Part shown: in pieces, positions 51,466-60,248 of the stretch
How the letters are laid out: each line of letters starts with the position of its first letter
How positions within the stretch are numbered: position 1 is the first letter of the stretch
Origin: Halieaceae bacterium UBA5044
Lineage (GTDB): Bacteria; Pseudomonadota; Gammaproteobacteria; Pseudomonadales; Halieaceae
NCBI GenBank assembly: GCA_002416125.1
Contig: DIBU01000023.1
Location: forward strand, 99,301-163,300
Reading direction: 5' to 3'
DNA length: 64,000 bases
Position numbers and translations under genes: made by a program
Notes under the pieces: generated by a model
What the model saw: the letters and a program-made list of their open reading frames with translations, nothing else
Database searches by the model: none
What the model was told of the DNA's origin: nothing

Positions 51466-52647
51466 TCAGATCATTTCGATGGCAACGGCGGTGGCCTCGC
51501 CACCCCCGATGCACAGTGCAGCAACACCGCGCTGTTTGCCCAGTTTACGCAAGGCGTACATCAGGCTGACGATGATACGCGAGCCGGTCGACCCGATGGG
51601 GTGGCCCTGCGCGCAGGCGCCGCCGTGGATGTTGACCCTGGCGTGATCCAGGCCGAGGTCCTGGATGGCCAGCATAGTGACCATGGCGAAGGCCTCGTTG
51701 ATTTCGAACAGGTCGATATCGTCAATCTGCCAGCCGGTTTTCGCCAGCAGCTTTTCCACGGCGCCAATCGGCGCGATGGTGAACTCTGAGGGGTGCTGGC
51801 TGTGGCGTGAATGCGCCACGATGCGCGCCATCGGCTGCAGGCCCCGGGCCTCTGCGGTGCGCTCGTTCATCAAGATCAGGGCGCTGGCCCCATCCGAAAT
51901 CGAGCTGCTGTTGGCTGCGGTAATCGTGCCATCGGCGGCGAAGGCCGGACGCAAATTAGGGATTTTCTCGACGGCTGCCTTGTGTGGCTGTTCGTCATCA
52001 CTGACCACGGTGTCGCCCTGGCGGCTGGATACAGTAACCGGCGCGGTTTCCGCCTGCAGCGAGCCGTCCTCAATTGCGCGCTTGGCCCGGGTCAGAGATT
52101 CCACGGCAAAAGCGTCCATTTGCTCCCGAGTCAGCCCGCGCTGATTGGCGGTCTCCTGGGCAAAACTGCCCATGGCGCGTCCCGTGTCGGCATCTTCAAG
52201 GCCATCGACAAACATGTGGTCCAGCAGTTTCGCGTGGCCTGTGCGCACACCGCCGCGCGCGCCCGGAATCAGGTGGGGTGCGTTGCTCATGCTCTCCATG
52301 CCGCCGCAAACGACCGTCTGGTTGGTGCCCGCCGCGATGCTGTCAAACCCAAAAATCGTAGCCTGCATGCCGCTGCCGCAGAGCTTGTTCAGGGTAACGG
52401 CGCCTGCACCGTCCGGAATGCCGGCACCCCGTGCAGCCTGGCGCGCGGGGCCCTGCTTGAGGCCGCCAGGCAGCACACAGCCCATGAAGATCTCGTCGAT
52501 ATCAGCTGCTGCGACACCGCTACGTTCCAGGGCTGCCGCGATCGCGGTGCTGCCGAGCTGTGCTGCGGTGAGTGACGCAAGGCTCCCCTGCAAACCACCC
52601 ATGGGGGTGCGGGCACCGTTGACGATGACGACTGATTCTTTGCTCAT
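51466..52647 (-). CDS. Acetyl-CoA C-acyltransferase (thiolase II family)
   Basis: A 393-residue thiolase. The nucleophile is C90 in LNKLCGSGMQ, with NEAFA, the His in ACAQGHPIGSTGSR and the C-terminal CIGGGEA. All catalytic residues are present. It cleaves 3-ketoacyl-CoA or joins acetyl-CoA units. It lies on the opposite strand from the ligase/crotonase unit but within the same acyl-CoA region. Confidence 0.93.
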   Translation of the reverse strand: MSKESVVIVNGARTPMGGLQGSLASLTAAQLGSTAIAAALERSGVAAADIDEIFMGCVLPGGLKQGPARQAARGAGIPDGAGAVTLNKLCGSGMQATIFGFDSIAAGTNQTVVCGGMESMSNAPHLIPGARGGVRTGHAKLLDHMFVDGLEDADTGRAMGSFAQETANQRGLTREQMDAFAVESLTRAKRAIEDGSLQAETAPVTVSSRQGDTVVSDDEQPHKAAVEKIPNLRPAFAADGTITAANSSSISDGASALILMNERTAEARGLQPMARIVAHSRHSQHPSEFTIAPIGAVEKLLAKTGWQIDDIDLFEINEAFAMVTMLAIQDLGLDHARVNIHGGACAQGHPIGSTGSRIIVSLMYALRKLGKQRGVAALCIGGGEATAVAIEMI

Positions 52648-52747
52648 GATGATATTCCCGACTGCTGGTTACGGCGGTGGTGTTGCCCGCAGGCCTGCGG
52701 ACCCTCGGTAAAGCGGGCGCACATTAGGCCACAGACGGAGACTGGAC

Positions 52748-53776
52748 TCAAGGATGCGGCCGGCCCCGAAGCGGCGCGGCCTGTGACTGCTCGGGCGGAT
52801 CGAACAGCTTGCCGCGCACGGCTTCGCGGTATTGACCCGGAGTAACACCGTTACTGCGCCGGAAGCGCTGGGAAAAATAGCTGGCATCCTGCAGCCCCAG
52901 TTGCCAGGCAATTTCCGCAATGCTGAGGTTGCTGCGGCGCAGCAGGTCGCGAGCAGCGTTCATGCGCAGTGCATTCAGGTAGGCCTGCGGGCTCATGCCG
53001 GTCGCCTGTCGGAAGCGACGGTGCAGGGTGCGTGGACTGACGCCCAGTGCGGGTGCCATGTCCTGCAGCGACAGGGGCCCCGGCATGCGGTCGCGCAACC
53101 ACTGTTGCGCCAGCAATACGGTTTCATCATGGTGGCGTCCCCGCGGCGCATCCTGCCATGCGGCAGCCTGGAAAGGCTGGCGTATTTCGGGAGAAAACTG
53201 GTGTTCGACGGCGCGCGCGATGCGGCTGCCGAACCAGCCTTCTACCAGGTGCACACACAGGTCGGCGATAGAATTGACACTGCCTACGCAATAAATGTTG
53301 TCGCTCTGCGTGATCAGGTGCCGGGTTTTCAGTGCGACCCGCGGGTAGCGCCGGGCAAAGCGCTCGAAATAGTTCCAGTGTGTGGTGGCGGGCCGTCCGT
53401 CGAGCAGGCCGGCCTCTGCCAGCAGGCTGCTCGCCGTCCCGACGCTGCAGATGCGTGTGCCCGATGCCGCAATCGATCGCAAGGTATCCATCCAGGGGGC
53501 ACAGGCCCGGATCGTGGGCTGCGGTGTGCGCCAGATAGCCGGGAGAATCAACAGGTCCAGCGCGGGCAGGTGCCACTGTGACAGTTGCCCGTGCAGGGTC
53601 AGGCCGTTAGTCAGGGTCACCGGCCCGGCCCGCTCTGCCGCGAGCTGGTAGATCACGCCCGGGGCGCGGCGATCCTGGCTGCGCGCTGTTTGCGCGGCGG
53701 CAGCAAAGATCTCCATGGGGAGCGTGACACTGGTGGCAAGGGCATCGGGGTAGAGCAGGGCGGCTACGGTGTACAT
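52748..53776 (-). CDS. GlxA-family AraC-type transcriptional regulator
   Basis: A 342-residue regulator. The N-terminal DJ-1/PfpI-like domain (about 1-190) starts MYTVAALLYPDALATSVTLPMEIF and includes RICSVGTASSLLAEAGLLDGRPATTHW. The C-terminal AraC HTH domain (about 240-330) has SPRTLHRRFRQATGMSPQAYL and ASYFSQRFRRSNGVTPGQYR. Starting at 53776 gives a normal N-terminus; a longer reading to 53833 adds 19 unconserved residues. Divergent from fabY with 125 nt between, so it may regulate it. Confidence 0.9.
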   Translation of the reverse strand: MYTVAALLYPDALATSVTLPMEIFAAAAQTARSQDRRAPGVIYQLAAERAGPVTLTNGLTLHGQLSQWHLPALDLLILPAIWRTPQPTIRACAPWMDTLRSIAASGTRICSVGTASSLLAEAGLLDGRPATTHWNYFERFARRYPRVALKTRHLITQSDNIYCVGSVNSIADLCVHLVEGWFGSRIARAVEHQFSPEIRQPFQAAAWQDAPRGRHHDETVLLAQQWLRDRMPGPLSLQDMAPALGVSPRTLHRRFRQATGMSPQAYLNALRMNAARDLLRRSNLSIAEIAWQLGLQDASYFSQRFRRSNGVTPGQYREAVRGKLFDPPEQSQAAPLRGRPHP

Positions 53777-53901
53777 GGTGTGGGCTTCCTTATCGTGTGG
53801 CCAAAATACCACGATACTTGGCGGAATAAACATATTTATCCCGGGGGAGCGGCACCTACACTGCGCCGCTGAGGTACAGGCTATCTACAGAGGAGAGTGG
53901 T

Positions 53902-55797
53902 ATGGGGCAGGCGCGTTTGCCGGTGATTGTCGGGTTTGGCGGTATCAACGGCGCAGGGCGTGCGTCGTCGCACCATGCCTATCGTCGGCTGGTGCACGAT
54001 GTCCTGCCGGCGGTGACACGAACTCGCACGTTCTCCGCGCTCGCCCGGTTGATGGGAGTGGATGCAGCAGCGGCATCGGAGGAGTACCTGCTGGCCCACA
54101 CGCTGATCCGTCGCGTGGAGCCGCAGCATTTCGACCCGGATGCGGTGGGTTGGAACCAGCGACTCACGGCGCGAGCCGGCAGCGGCCCCCTGGTGCTCAG
54201 GCTGCGTCGGCAACAGCTTCCGGCCGTGTTGCCACCAGGCTGGCAGATTGTGCCAGTGAGCAGCGACGAGGTCGATGTCACCATGCCTGAACCGTTGGAC
54301 GTCCTGTTGCCCACGGTGCGTGATTTTGAAGTCAAGGCCGCGGGACAACTGCCCACCGGGTTCGATCCCGGGACCCTGTACGCCTCGCGGAATCACCCTC
54401 GCGGCCTGCAAATGATGATCTACGCGGCGTCCGACGCGCTGCAGAGCATCGGGATTCCCTGGGAACAGATCCAGCAGCGCGTGCCTGCCGACCAGATCAG
54501 CGTCTATGCGGGCAGCGCCATGGGGCAACTCGATGGCGCGGGGGCAGGGGGAATGCTGCGTGCGCGGCACAACGGGCAGCGTGTCACGTCCAAGTTCTGT
54601 CCACTGTCCCTCGCCGAAATGCCGGCGGATTTTGTCAATGCTTACGTCCTGGGCAGCATGGGCGCGACCGGCGCAACCCTGGGGGCCTGTGCCTCGTTTC
54701 TCTACAATCTTCGCCAGGGCATCGAGGACATCCGCAGCGGCCGAGCACGGGTGGCATTTATCGGGTCTGCTGAAGCGCCGGTGAACCCCGAGGTGATGGA
54801 TGGCTATGCCGCCATGGGCGCACTGGCCACGGACAAGGGGCTGCGGGAGTTGGACGGGTCAACCACCGCCGACCACCGTCGCGCCTGTCGCCCGTTCGCC
54901 GAGAACTGCGGCTTTACCATTGCCGAGTCGGCGCAGATGGTGGTGTTGTTTGATGATGCTCTGGCGCTGGAACTGGGGGCTACCGTGTACGGCGCTGCCA
55001 CTGATGTGTTCGTCAACGCCGATGGCTACAAGAAGTCCATTTCCGGCCCGGGTGTGGGCAACTACATCACCATGGCCAAGGCGGTGGCGGCGGTGCGCGC
55101 CATGCTTGGCGAGCAGGCGCTACGCGAGGGCGGCCTGGTGCAGGCTCACGGCACCGGCACCCCACAGAACCGGGTGACCGAGTCCCGGATACTGTCGGCG
55201 ACGGCACGGGCCTTCGGCATCGAGGGCTGGCCGGTAGCCGCGCTGAAATCCTATCTGGGGCACTCCCTGGGGTCTGCGTCCGGCGACCAGGTCAACGCTA
55301 CGCTGGGCATCTGGGCGGACGGTATTATCCCCGCCATCAACACCATTGAGACACTGGCGGAGGATGTCTGTCAGGACGGCCTGGCGTTCACTCTGCGCCA
55401 TCGGGAGGTCGACCCTGCCCGGCAGTCCTACGCCATCATCAATTCCAAGGGCTTCGGCGGCAACAACGCCTCCGCTACCCTGCTGAGTCCCGCAGTCACC
55501 GCACGTATGCTGCAGTCGCGCCACGGCAGCGGCCCCTGGCGGGCCTGGGAACGCGCCAATGAGTTCGTTCGCGAGCGCCAGCAGGACTATGACGACGCCA
55601 TGATCGCCGGCACGGTCGCGCCGACCTACCGCTTCGATTTCGGCGTGCTGGGAGATGCCGATGTCAGCATCGGCGAACGTGATATGCAGGTGGGTGGTTA
55701 CCGGATTGACCTGGACCTGCCTAACCCCTACGCGGATATGCAGCCGGGATCACGGTCGAGTGCCAACAGTCAGGGAGAGTCAACGCCACGCGGCTGA
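53902..55797 (+). CDS. fabY: Beta-ketoacyl synthase FabY-like (initiating KAS)
   Basis: A 631-residue condensing enzyme. The Cys-His-His triad is C263 (TLGACASF), H416 (VQAHGTGTPQN) and H454 (KSYLGHSLGS), with K449 nearby. The N-terminal extension of about 150 residues (start LPVIVGFGGINGAGRASSHHAYRRL) and overall length near 630 fit FabY of Pseudomonas, which replaces FabH by condensing acetyl-CoA with malonyl-ACP. The ribosome site is GAGGAGAG before the ATG. No acyl carrier protein or other fab gene is next to it. A FabF-like specialised KAS is the alternative. Confidence 0.85.
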   Translation: MGQARLPVIVGFGGINGAGRASSHHAYRRLVHDVLPAVTRTRTFSALARLMGVDAAAASEEYLLAHTLIRRVEPQHFDPDAVGWNQRLTARAGSGPLVLRLRRQQLPAVLPPGWQIVPVSSDEVDVTMPEPLDVLLPTVRDFEVKAAGQLPTGFDPGTLYASRNHPRGLQMMIYAASDALQSIGIPWEQIQQRVPADQISVYAGSAMGQLDGAGAGGMLRARHNGQRVTSKFCPLSLAEMPADFVNAYVLGSMGATGATLGACASFLYNLRQGIEDIRSGRARVAFIGSAEAPVNPEVMDGYAAMGALATDKGLRELDGSTTADHRRACRPFAENCGFTIAESAQMVVLFDDALALELGATVYGAATDVFVNADGYKKSISGPGVGNYITMAKAVAAVRAMLGEQALREGGLVQAHGTGTPQNRVTESRILSATARAFGIEGWPVAALKSYLGHSLGSASGDQVNATLGIWADGIIPAINTIETLAEDVCQDGLAFTLRHREVDPARQSYAIINSKGFGGNNASATLLSPAVTARMLQSRHGSGPWRAWERANEFVRERQQDYDDAMIAGTVAPTYRFDFGVLGDADVSIGERDMQVGGYRIDLDLPNPYADMQPGSRSSANSQGESTPRG

Positions 55798-55842
55798 CAG
55801 CCTCACAGGAAGCCGCTGTCGGCGCTGATGGGGCAAAGCGGG

Positions 55843-55866
55843 CTCCCCGAGGTGGCCCTCGGGGAG
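55843..55866. terminator. Hairpin between convergent fabY and TonB receptor genes
   Basis: A perfect 9-bp GC-rich stem CTCCCCGAG/CTCGGGGAG with a 6-nt loop, placed midway between the two stop codons. No T-run follows on either strand, so it is probably a bidirectional terminator or mRNA end-protecting hairpin rather than a classic intrinsic terminator. Confidence 0.6.
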
Positions 55867-55873
55867 TGTCGGT

Positions 55874-58495
55874 TCAGAAGTTGTAGGTGGCAGTTGCACC
55901 ATACATGCGCGGGGGTTCAACAAAGCCGCTAAAAGAACCTGTCTGCAAAGGGGTGTCGAAACCAATGTTGAGCACTGTTTCATCGGTCAGGTTTTTGCCC
56001 CACACCTCAAAACGCCAGCTGCCATCTACAGCGGTGAGTCCCACGGTTGCATTGACAGTCCAGATGCTTTTCTGCCTCGCCAACGGATCGGCATCCTGCG
56101 CCGTATTGAAGCTGGAGCGGTAGCGCCAGCTGGTCGCAATGTCGAAGGCGATGGCATTGTTGATTGGCCGGGTGTAGGCCACCGTGTTGGACCAGGTGGT
56201 GTCAGAAACGAAGTTGGGGGTCTCTCCGGTCAGGTCCTGGTCCGGAACGATGCCCAGGGCTCTTGCGCGCAATCCCGCTGCTTCCTGCTGGGCAATGGTG
56301 CTGGAGGCGTTGGTGAATTCGTCGTACTCAATGTCCTGTACGACGAGGCCGCCACTGATGATCCAGTGGTCATCCGGCATCCAGCTGTAGTCGACCTCCA
56401 GGCCCAGGCCATCAATCTGCCCGGCATTGCGCAAGGTGAAGCCTACGCCGTCAAAGGAGTTGGTCTGGAAGTCTTCCGTCTCCTGGTAAAACACCGTTGC
56501 GTTCAATTGCAGACTGCGGCCCAACAGGAATGATTTGACGCCGACTTCGTAGGAGTCACTGGTTTCGGACCCGAACTGGTTGTTGGCAAAGGTTGGTGTC
56601 GGGTCGCCAGGCTCCTGGCCAATGGTGCCGTTCAGATTGAGGCCGCCGGACTTGTACCCCTGGGCAAAGCGGGCAAATACGGAGAGGTCGCTGCTGAGTT
56701 CATAATTAACGCTGGTGGCGAACGACAGGTCATCGTCACTGAAGGAGTCAGAGGCGGGATCAGAGGCCAAGTGCACCTGCAGCGGGCGCAGTGCCCAGAA
56801 CAGGCCATCGTTTCCAGTCAGAGATGTCACGCGCAGATCCCGGGCAGAGAAGGGATCATCGGCAGTCGTCAGGTAGGACGCTCTCTTGTCCTCGTCGGTG
56901 TAACGCGCCCCGATGGTCCAGGCCAATTGATCGCTAAGATTGAAGGTGACCTGGCCGAATATGGCAATGCTTTCGGAGTTGTAATCCACCGTTTCCGTAG
57001 CGCCAGTCCCTGCTAGGGCCGCGGTTGGGAACCAGTTGAGCGGGTTGGCGGCGCCACCGGGGGCATCGTTGCCGATATCCAGCAGGCCCGACCCCAGCAA
57101 GTCGCTGATTGCGCCACCTGCAGCAATGATTTCAGGGTCTGTCAAGATCCTGGCCAAACCGACCTGGGACAGATAAGCCGATCCGTCAGTGCCCCATTCA
57201 AACCGCCCATTGCCCTTGATGTCCTGGTCGAAGTAGAAGCCACCGACCGTCCAGTCGACGGTGTCCGTGCTGCCGGACAAGCGGATCTCCAGCGAGATTT
57301 CATCAATGTCCTGCCCGCGACCCCCGCGCCAGATATCCGCCGTGCGCATGTCGATATCGCCGAATGGCTGGGTGTCGAAGAAGCGATAGGCACCGATGAC
57401 GGTCAAATCAAGCCGGTCATTCAGTGCACTGTTCACCTCGATGGAAAAGCCGCCATCCTCGAAGCTGTCATCCGCACCCGCGGCGGTCGTCCTGGTGCCC
57501 TCGAAATCGTCCGGGTCCGGGAACTGGCCGCTGAATATCACTTCCTGTGGGGATGTTGAGCCGGGCACACCTTCCTGCAAGGGGACGCCAATGCGGAAGT
57601 TGGAGAACAGCGGGCTCAAGGCGCCCAGGCCGCCCTCGCTACCGACTATCAGCAGCGCAGAATCCGCGTCAAACAGGCCCACAGGCACGCAGCAGCGTTC
57701 GTCGGTTTCGGTGTAATCTGCAATAAAGCGCACGGTGGTATTGGGGGTTACGTCCCACAGCAGTTGCCCGCGTACGGAATATCGGTCCCTGTCGTTCCAT
57801 TCTTCACCACTGAAGGCATCGTCGATATAGCCATCGCGCTCCTGCCAGGTGCCGGCCAGGCGCCATGCCAGACTGTCGTTGATGGGGCCGGTGACGGAGC
57901 CGCGCAGTTGCTTGGCGCCGAAATCACCAACACCGACGGAGACGCTGCCGCCAAATTCGTGTTCGGGTGCCTTAGAGCGCACGCTGATCACGCCCGCCGA
58001 TGTGTTGCGTCCAAACAGTGTGCCCTGTGGGCCGCGCAGCACCTCGATGGACTCAAGGTCGACAAAGTCGCCGAGGGCCGCACCGGGACGGCCTCGGTAG
58101 ACGTTATCGATAAACACCCCCACCGATTGCTCCAGCCCGGAGTTCTGACCCGCGGTGCCAATGCCGCGAATGGTGAGGATGGATTGGGTGGCGCCGGTTG
58201 AGCTGTTGAAGACGACACTGGGCGCCACTTGCTGCAGTTCCGAGAGATCGCGAATCTGCGCACGATCCAGCGCTTCGTTGCTGTAGGAAGCTACCGATAC
58301 CGGTACTTCCAGGATCGATTGCTCCTTTTTCTGGGCAAAAACCATCACTTCTTCGAGCAGTCTGTTGGGGGCGGATTCCTGGGCGAAGGCGCCGACGGCA
58401 AAGGTGGTGGTCACGACGGTGCCCAGCAGAGCAGCAATGCCGGCTGCCAACGGGCTCTTTCTTGGAGAATACGGGTGGTTGCTGTGTTGTCGCAT
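55874..58495 (-). CDS. TonB-dependent outer-membrane receptor
   Basis: An 873-residue beta-barrel receptor. The signal peptide (cleavage near GAFAQ, about residue 38) precedes a TonB-box-like LLEEVMVFAQK stretch. The plug domain follows with VAPSVVFNSSTGATQSILTIRGIG, SVGVFIDNVYRGRPGA, LESIEVLRGPQGTLFGRNTSAGVISV. A long barrel of about 22 strands ends in YGATATYNF. The style (Gly-rich plug, no iron-siderophore hallmarks) is that of receptors in catabolic marine proteobacteria, importing lipids, sterols or aromatic compounds. Ligand unknown. Its 5' region holds a palindrome. Confidence 0.93.
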   Translation of the reverse strand: MRQHSNHPYSPRKSPLAAGIAALLGTVVTTTFAVGAFAQESAPNRLLEEVMVFAQKKEQSILEVPVSVASYSNEALDRAQIRDLSELQQVAPSVVFNSSTGATQSILTIRGIGTAGQNSGLEQSVGVFIDNVYRGRPGAALGDFVDLESIEVLRGPQGTLFGRNTSAGVISVRSKAPEHEFGGSVSVGVGDFGAKQLRGSVTGPINDSLAWRLAGTWQERDGYIDDAFSGEEWNDRDRYSVRGQLLWDVTPNTTVRFIADYTETDERCCVPVGLFDADSALLIVGSEGGLGALSPLFSNFRIGVPLQEGVPGSTSPQEVIFSGQFPDPDDFEGTRTTAAGADDSFEDGGFSIEVNSALNDRLDLTVIGAYRFFDTQPFGDIDMRTADIWRGGRGQDIDEISLEIRLSGSTDTVDWTVGGFYFDQDIKGNGRFEWGTDGSAYLSQVGLARILTDPEIIAAGGAISDLLGSGLLDIGNDAPGGAANPLNWFPTAALAGTGATETVDYNSESIAIFGQVTFNLSDQLAWTIGARYTDEDKRASYLTTADDPFSARDLRVTSLTGNDGLFWALRPLQVHLASDPASDSFSDDDLSFATSVNYELSSDLSVFARFAQGYKSGGLNLNGTIGQEPGDPTPTFANNQFGSETSDSYEVGVKSFLLGRSLQLNATVFYQETEDFQTNSFDGVGFTLRNAGQIDGLGLEVDYSWMPDDHWIISGGLVVQDIEYDEFTNASSTIAQQEAAGLRARALGIVPDQDLTGETPNFVSDTTWSNTVAYTRPINNAIAFDIATSWRYRSSFNTAQDADPLARQKSIWTVNATVGLTAVDGSWRFEVWGKNLTDETVLNIGFDTPLQTGSFSGFVEPPRMYGATATYNF

Positions 58496-58810
58496 GGTCG
58501 GTGCTCCTGTTATTGATATAAAGTGCTAGCTGTATACAGATTGTGCGCCGGTGCTCTGTGCGCTGCGCTGTTTTTGGCTTGCGGTTGAACTATGGTGTTT
58601 TTGGCACGTGCGAACAAGCCTGATTTTTACCGCAGTTTGTCTTGCGGTAACGCCAAGTTGACACTCTAAACATGTCGCCAGCCCGATGCCAGCCTCCGAG
58701 AGTGGAAAAATTACCGGCCTGACCGTGTAACAGGCGGCTCGGCTTCGCTGTTTTCCCGCGGCGCTGGTATGATGTCGGCCCTTGCCAACCACAGCCGGTG
58801 TGCGCATCCC
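58496..58810. other. Intergenic region between the TonB receptor and nitroreductase, with candidate operator
   Basis: A 315-nt gap without a convincing gene; readings in it are shadows of the adjacent gene. It must contain the promoters of two divergent genes. On the minus strand, ACTTTATATCAATAACAGGAG precedes the receptor start. A perfect inverted repeat, listed separately, sits about 130 nt upstream of the receptor ATG. Confidence 0.6.
58627..58650. repeat. Perfect 8-bp inverted repeat TTACCGCA-N8-TGCGGTAA
   Basis: Arms at 58627-58634 and 58643-58650 with an 8-nt spacer. The symmetry and the position in the receptor/nitroreductase divergent promoter region fit a binding site for a dimeric repressor such as a TetR-family protein. 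No TetR gene is adjacent. It could also be a weak hairpin, so regulation is inference. Confidence 0.5.
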
Positions 58811-59368
58811 ATGCCCGACATCCTGCAACACCTGCAAACCCGCAATTCGGCGCCGCGGCTGACAGCGCCCGGCCCCTCCGGGGAGCAGCTTGACGAGCTT
58901 CTGCAGGCGGCGCTGCGTGCGCCGGACCATGCCTGGCTGCGGCCCTGGCGGTTCATCGCCATCGAGGGGGAGCGGCGGGAGGACTTCGGAGAAGTGCTGG
59001 AGCGCTGCCTGCTGCGCCGGGATCCCGCTGCCGATGCCTCGGTGAGAGAGAGGGCCCGTGCAGCGCCCCTGCGCGCTCCGCTGCTGCTGGCGGTCGTTGC
59101 CTGCCTGCAGGAGCACCCCAAGGTTCCCTTCTATGAGCAGCGGCTGTCCGCGGGCTGCGCTGCCCACGCCATCCTGCTGGCGGCAGAAGCTCTCGGTTAC
59201 GCTGGTATCTGGCGCACTGGCGACGCCGCCTTTGATCCCTTGGTTGGCGCGGCGCTGGGTCTGGAGAGGGATGAAGAAGTCGTTGCCTTTCTTTATCTCG
59301 GCACCCGGGACGGCAATCCCAAGAACGTGCCGGCATTGCAGCCCGCCGATTTTCTCAGCCGCTGGTAA
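58811..59368 (+). CDS. Nitroreductase-family protein (YdjA-like)
   Basis: A 185-residue FMN oxidoreductase. It shows the small-subfamily pattern: the start LQTRNSAPRLTAPGPS, LLQAALRAPDHAWLRPWRFI, and SAGCAAHAILLAAEALGYAGIWRTG. YdjA-type enzymes are the minimal nitroreductases and often lack clear substrates. The ATG at 58811 gives the expected length; an ATG at 58769 is less likely. A dienoyl-CoA isomerase gene follows in the same direction 32 nt later, so the two may be co-transcribed. Confidence 0.88.
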   Translation: MPDILQHLQTRNSAPRLTAPGPSGEQLDELLQAALRAPDHAWLRPWRFIAIEGERREDFGEVLERCLLRRDPAADASVRERARAAPLRAPLLLAVVACLQEHPKVPFYEQRLSAGCAAHAILLAAEALGYAGIWRTGDAAFDPLVGAALGLERDEEVVAFLYLGTRDGNPKNVPALQPADFLSRW

Positions 59369-59400
59369 GCCGCGGCGTGTTTTACCTCAGGAGTCCTTGT

Positions 59401-60219
59401 ATGACGTCGATACCCGAGTTTGAAACCCTGGCCGTTAGCATCGAACAACAGGTGGCGACGGTCGTCCTCAATCGCCCGGACAAGGCCAACAGCATGAATG
59501 CGGCCATGTGGCCCGAGCTGCAGCTCTGCTTTGAGTGGCTGGATGCCGAGCCCGGAGTGCGCGCGGTGGTGCTCGCCGGCAACGGCAGGCACTTCTGCGC
59601 CGGTTTGGACCTCGCCATGTTCAACGGTCTCAAGGGCCAGTCCAGCGATCCGGCCCGGCAGGGTGAGGAATTCCGGCGCAACGTGCTGCGGATGCAGGAT
59701 AACCTGAGCGCGATAGAGAACTGCCGCAAGCCAGTATTGGCGGCGATTCACAATACCTGTATCGGCGGTGGCGTGGATCTGGTCTGTTGCTGCGACATGC
59801 GCTACGCCAGCGCAGACGCCTGGTTTGCCATTCGCGAGATCGACATCGGCATGACCGCGGATGTCGGCACCCTGCAGCGCATGCCGAAACTGGTGGCGGA
59901 TGGCATTGTGCGGGAGCTGGCCTATACAGGCCGCAATCTGGGCGCAGAAGAGGCTCGCGAGATAGGCTTCGTGAACCGGGTCTACCCGGATCGCGAAACC
60001 CTGCTGCGCGAGGTGACCGAGATCGCCCGCAATATTGCCGCGAAGTCACCGCTGGCGGTGCGCGGCACCAAGGAAATGCTGCTTTACAGCCGCGACCACA
60101 GCGTGCGTGATGGCCTGAATTACATCGCCACCTGGAACGCCGGCATGCTGAGTCAGGCGGATCTGATGGCGGGGATCCAGGCCCAGGCGGCGAAGCAGAC
60201 GGCCAGCTACGAAGACTAG
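59401..60219 (+). CDS. Delta3,5-delta2,4-dienoyl-CoA isomerase-type crotonase
   Basis: A 272-residue crotonase with the three acidic residues typical of the ECH1 group. D126 lies in GGGVDLVCCCDMR, and E146 and D154 in FAIREIDIGMTADVGTLQRMPK; the last block is nearly diagnostic. It should move conjugated double bonds during oxidation of polyunsaturated acyl-CoA. The ATG at 59401 follows CAGGAG; an ATG at 59377 is less likely. Confidence 0.9.
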   Translation: MTSIPEFETLAVSIEQQVATVVLNRPDKANSMNAAMWPELQLCFEWLDAEPGVRAVVLAGNGRHFCAGLDLAMFNGLKGQSSDPARQGEEFRRNVLRMQDNLSAIENCRKPVLAAIHNTCIGGGVDLVCCCDMRYASADAWFAIREIDIGMTADVGTLQRMPKLVADGIVRELAYTGRNLGAEEAREIGFVNRVYPDRETLLREVTEIARNIAAKSPLAVRGTKEMLLYSRDHSVRDGLNYIATWNAGMLSQADLMAGIQAQAAKQTASYED

Positions 60220-60248
60220 GTGACCCGGGGACGCGCCTGCGGGCTCTG

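Noticed and set aside
45132..52647. Complete steroid-degradation cluster
   Set aside because: Only the extradiol enzyme and general acyl-CoA enzymes are seen; ring hydroxylases, KstD and dedicated hydrolases are missing from the window.
58526..59167. 213-codon minus-strand frame in the receptor/nitroreductase region
   Set aside because: Mostly antisense to the nitroreductase; no family features or ribosome site.
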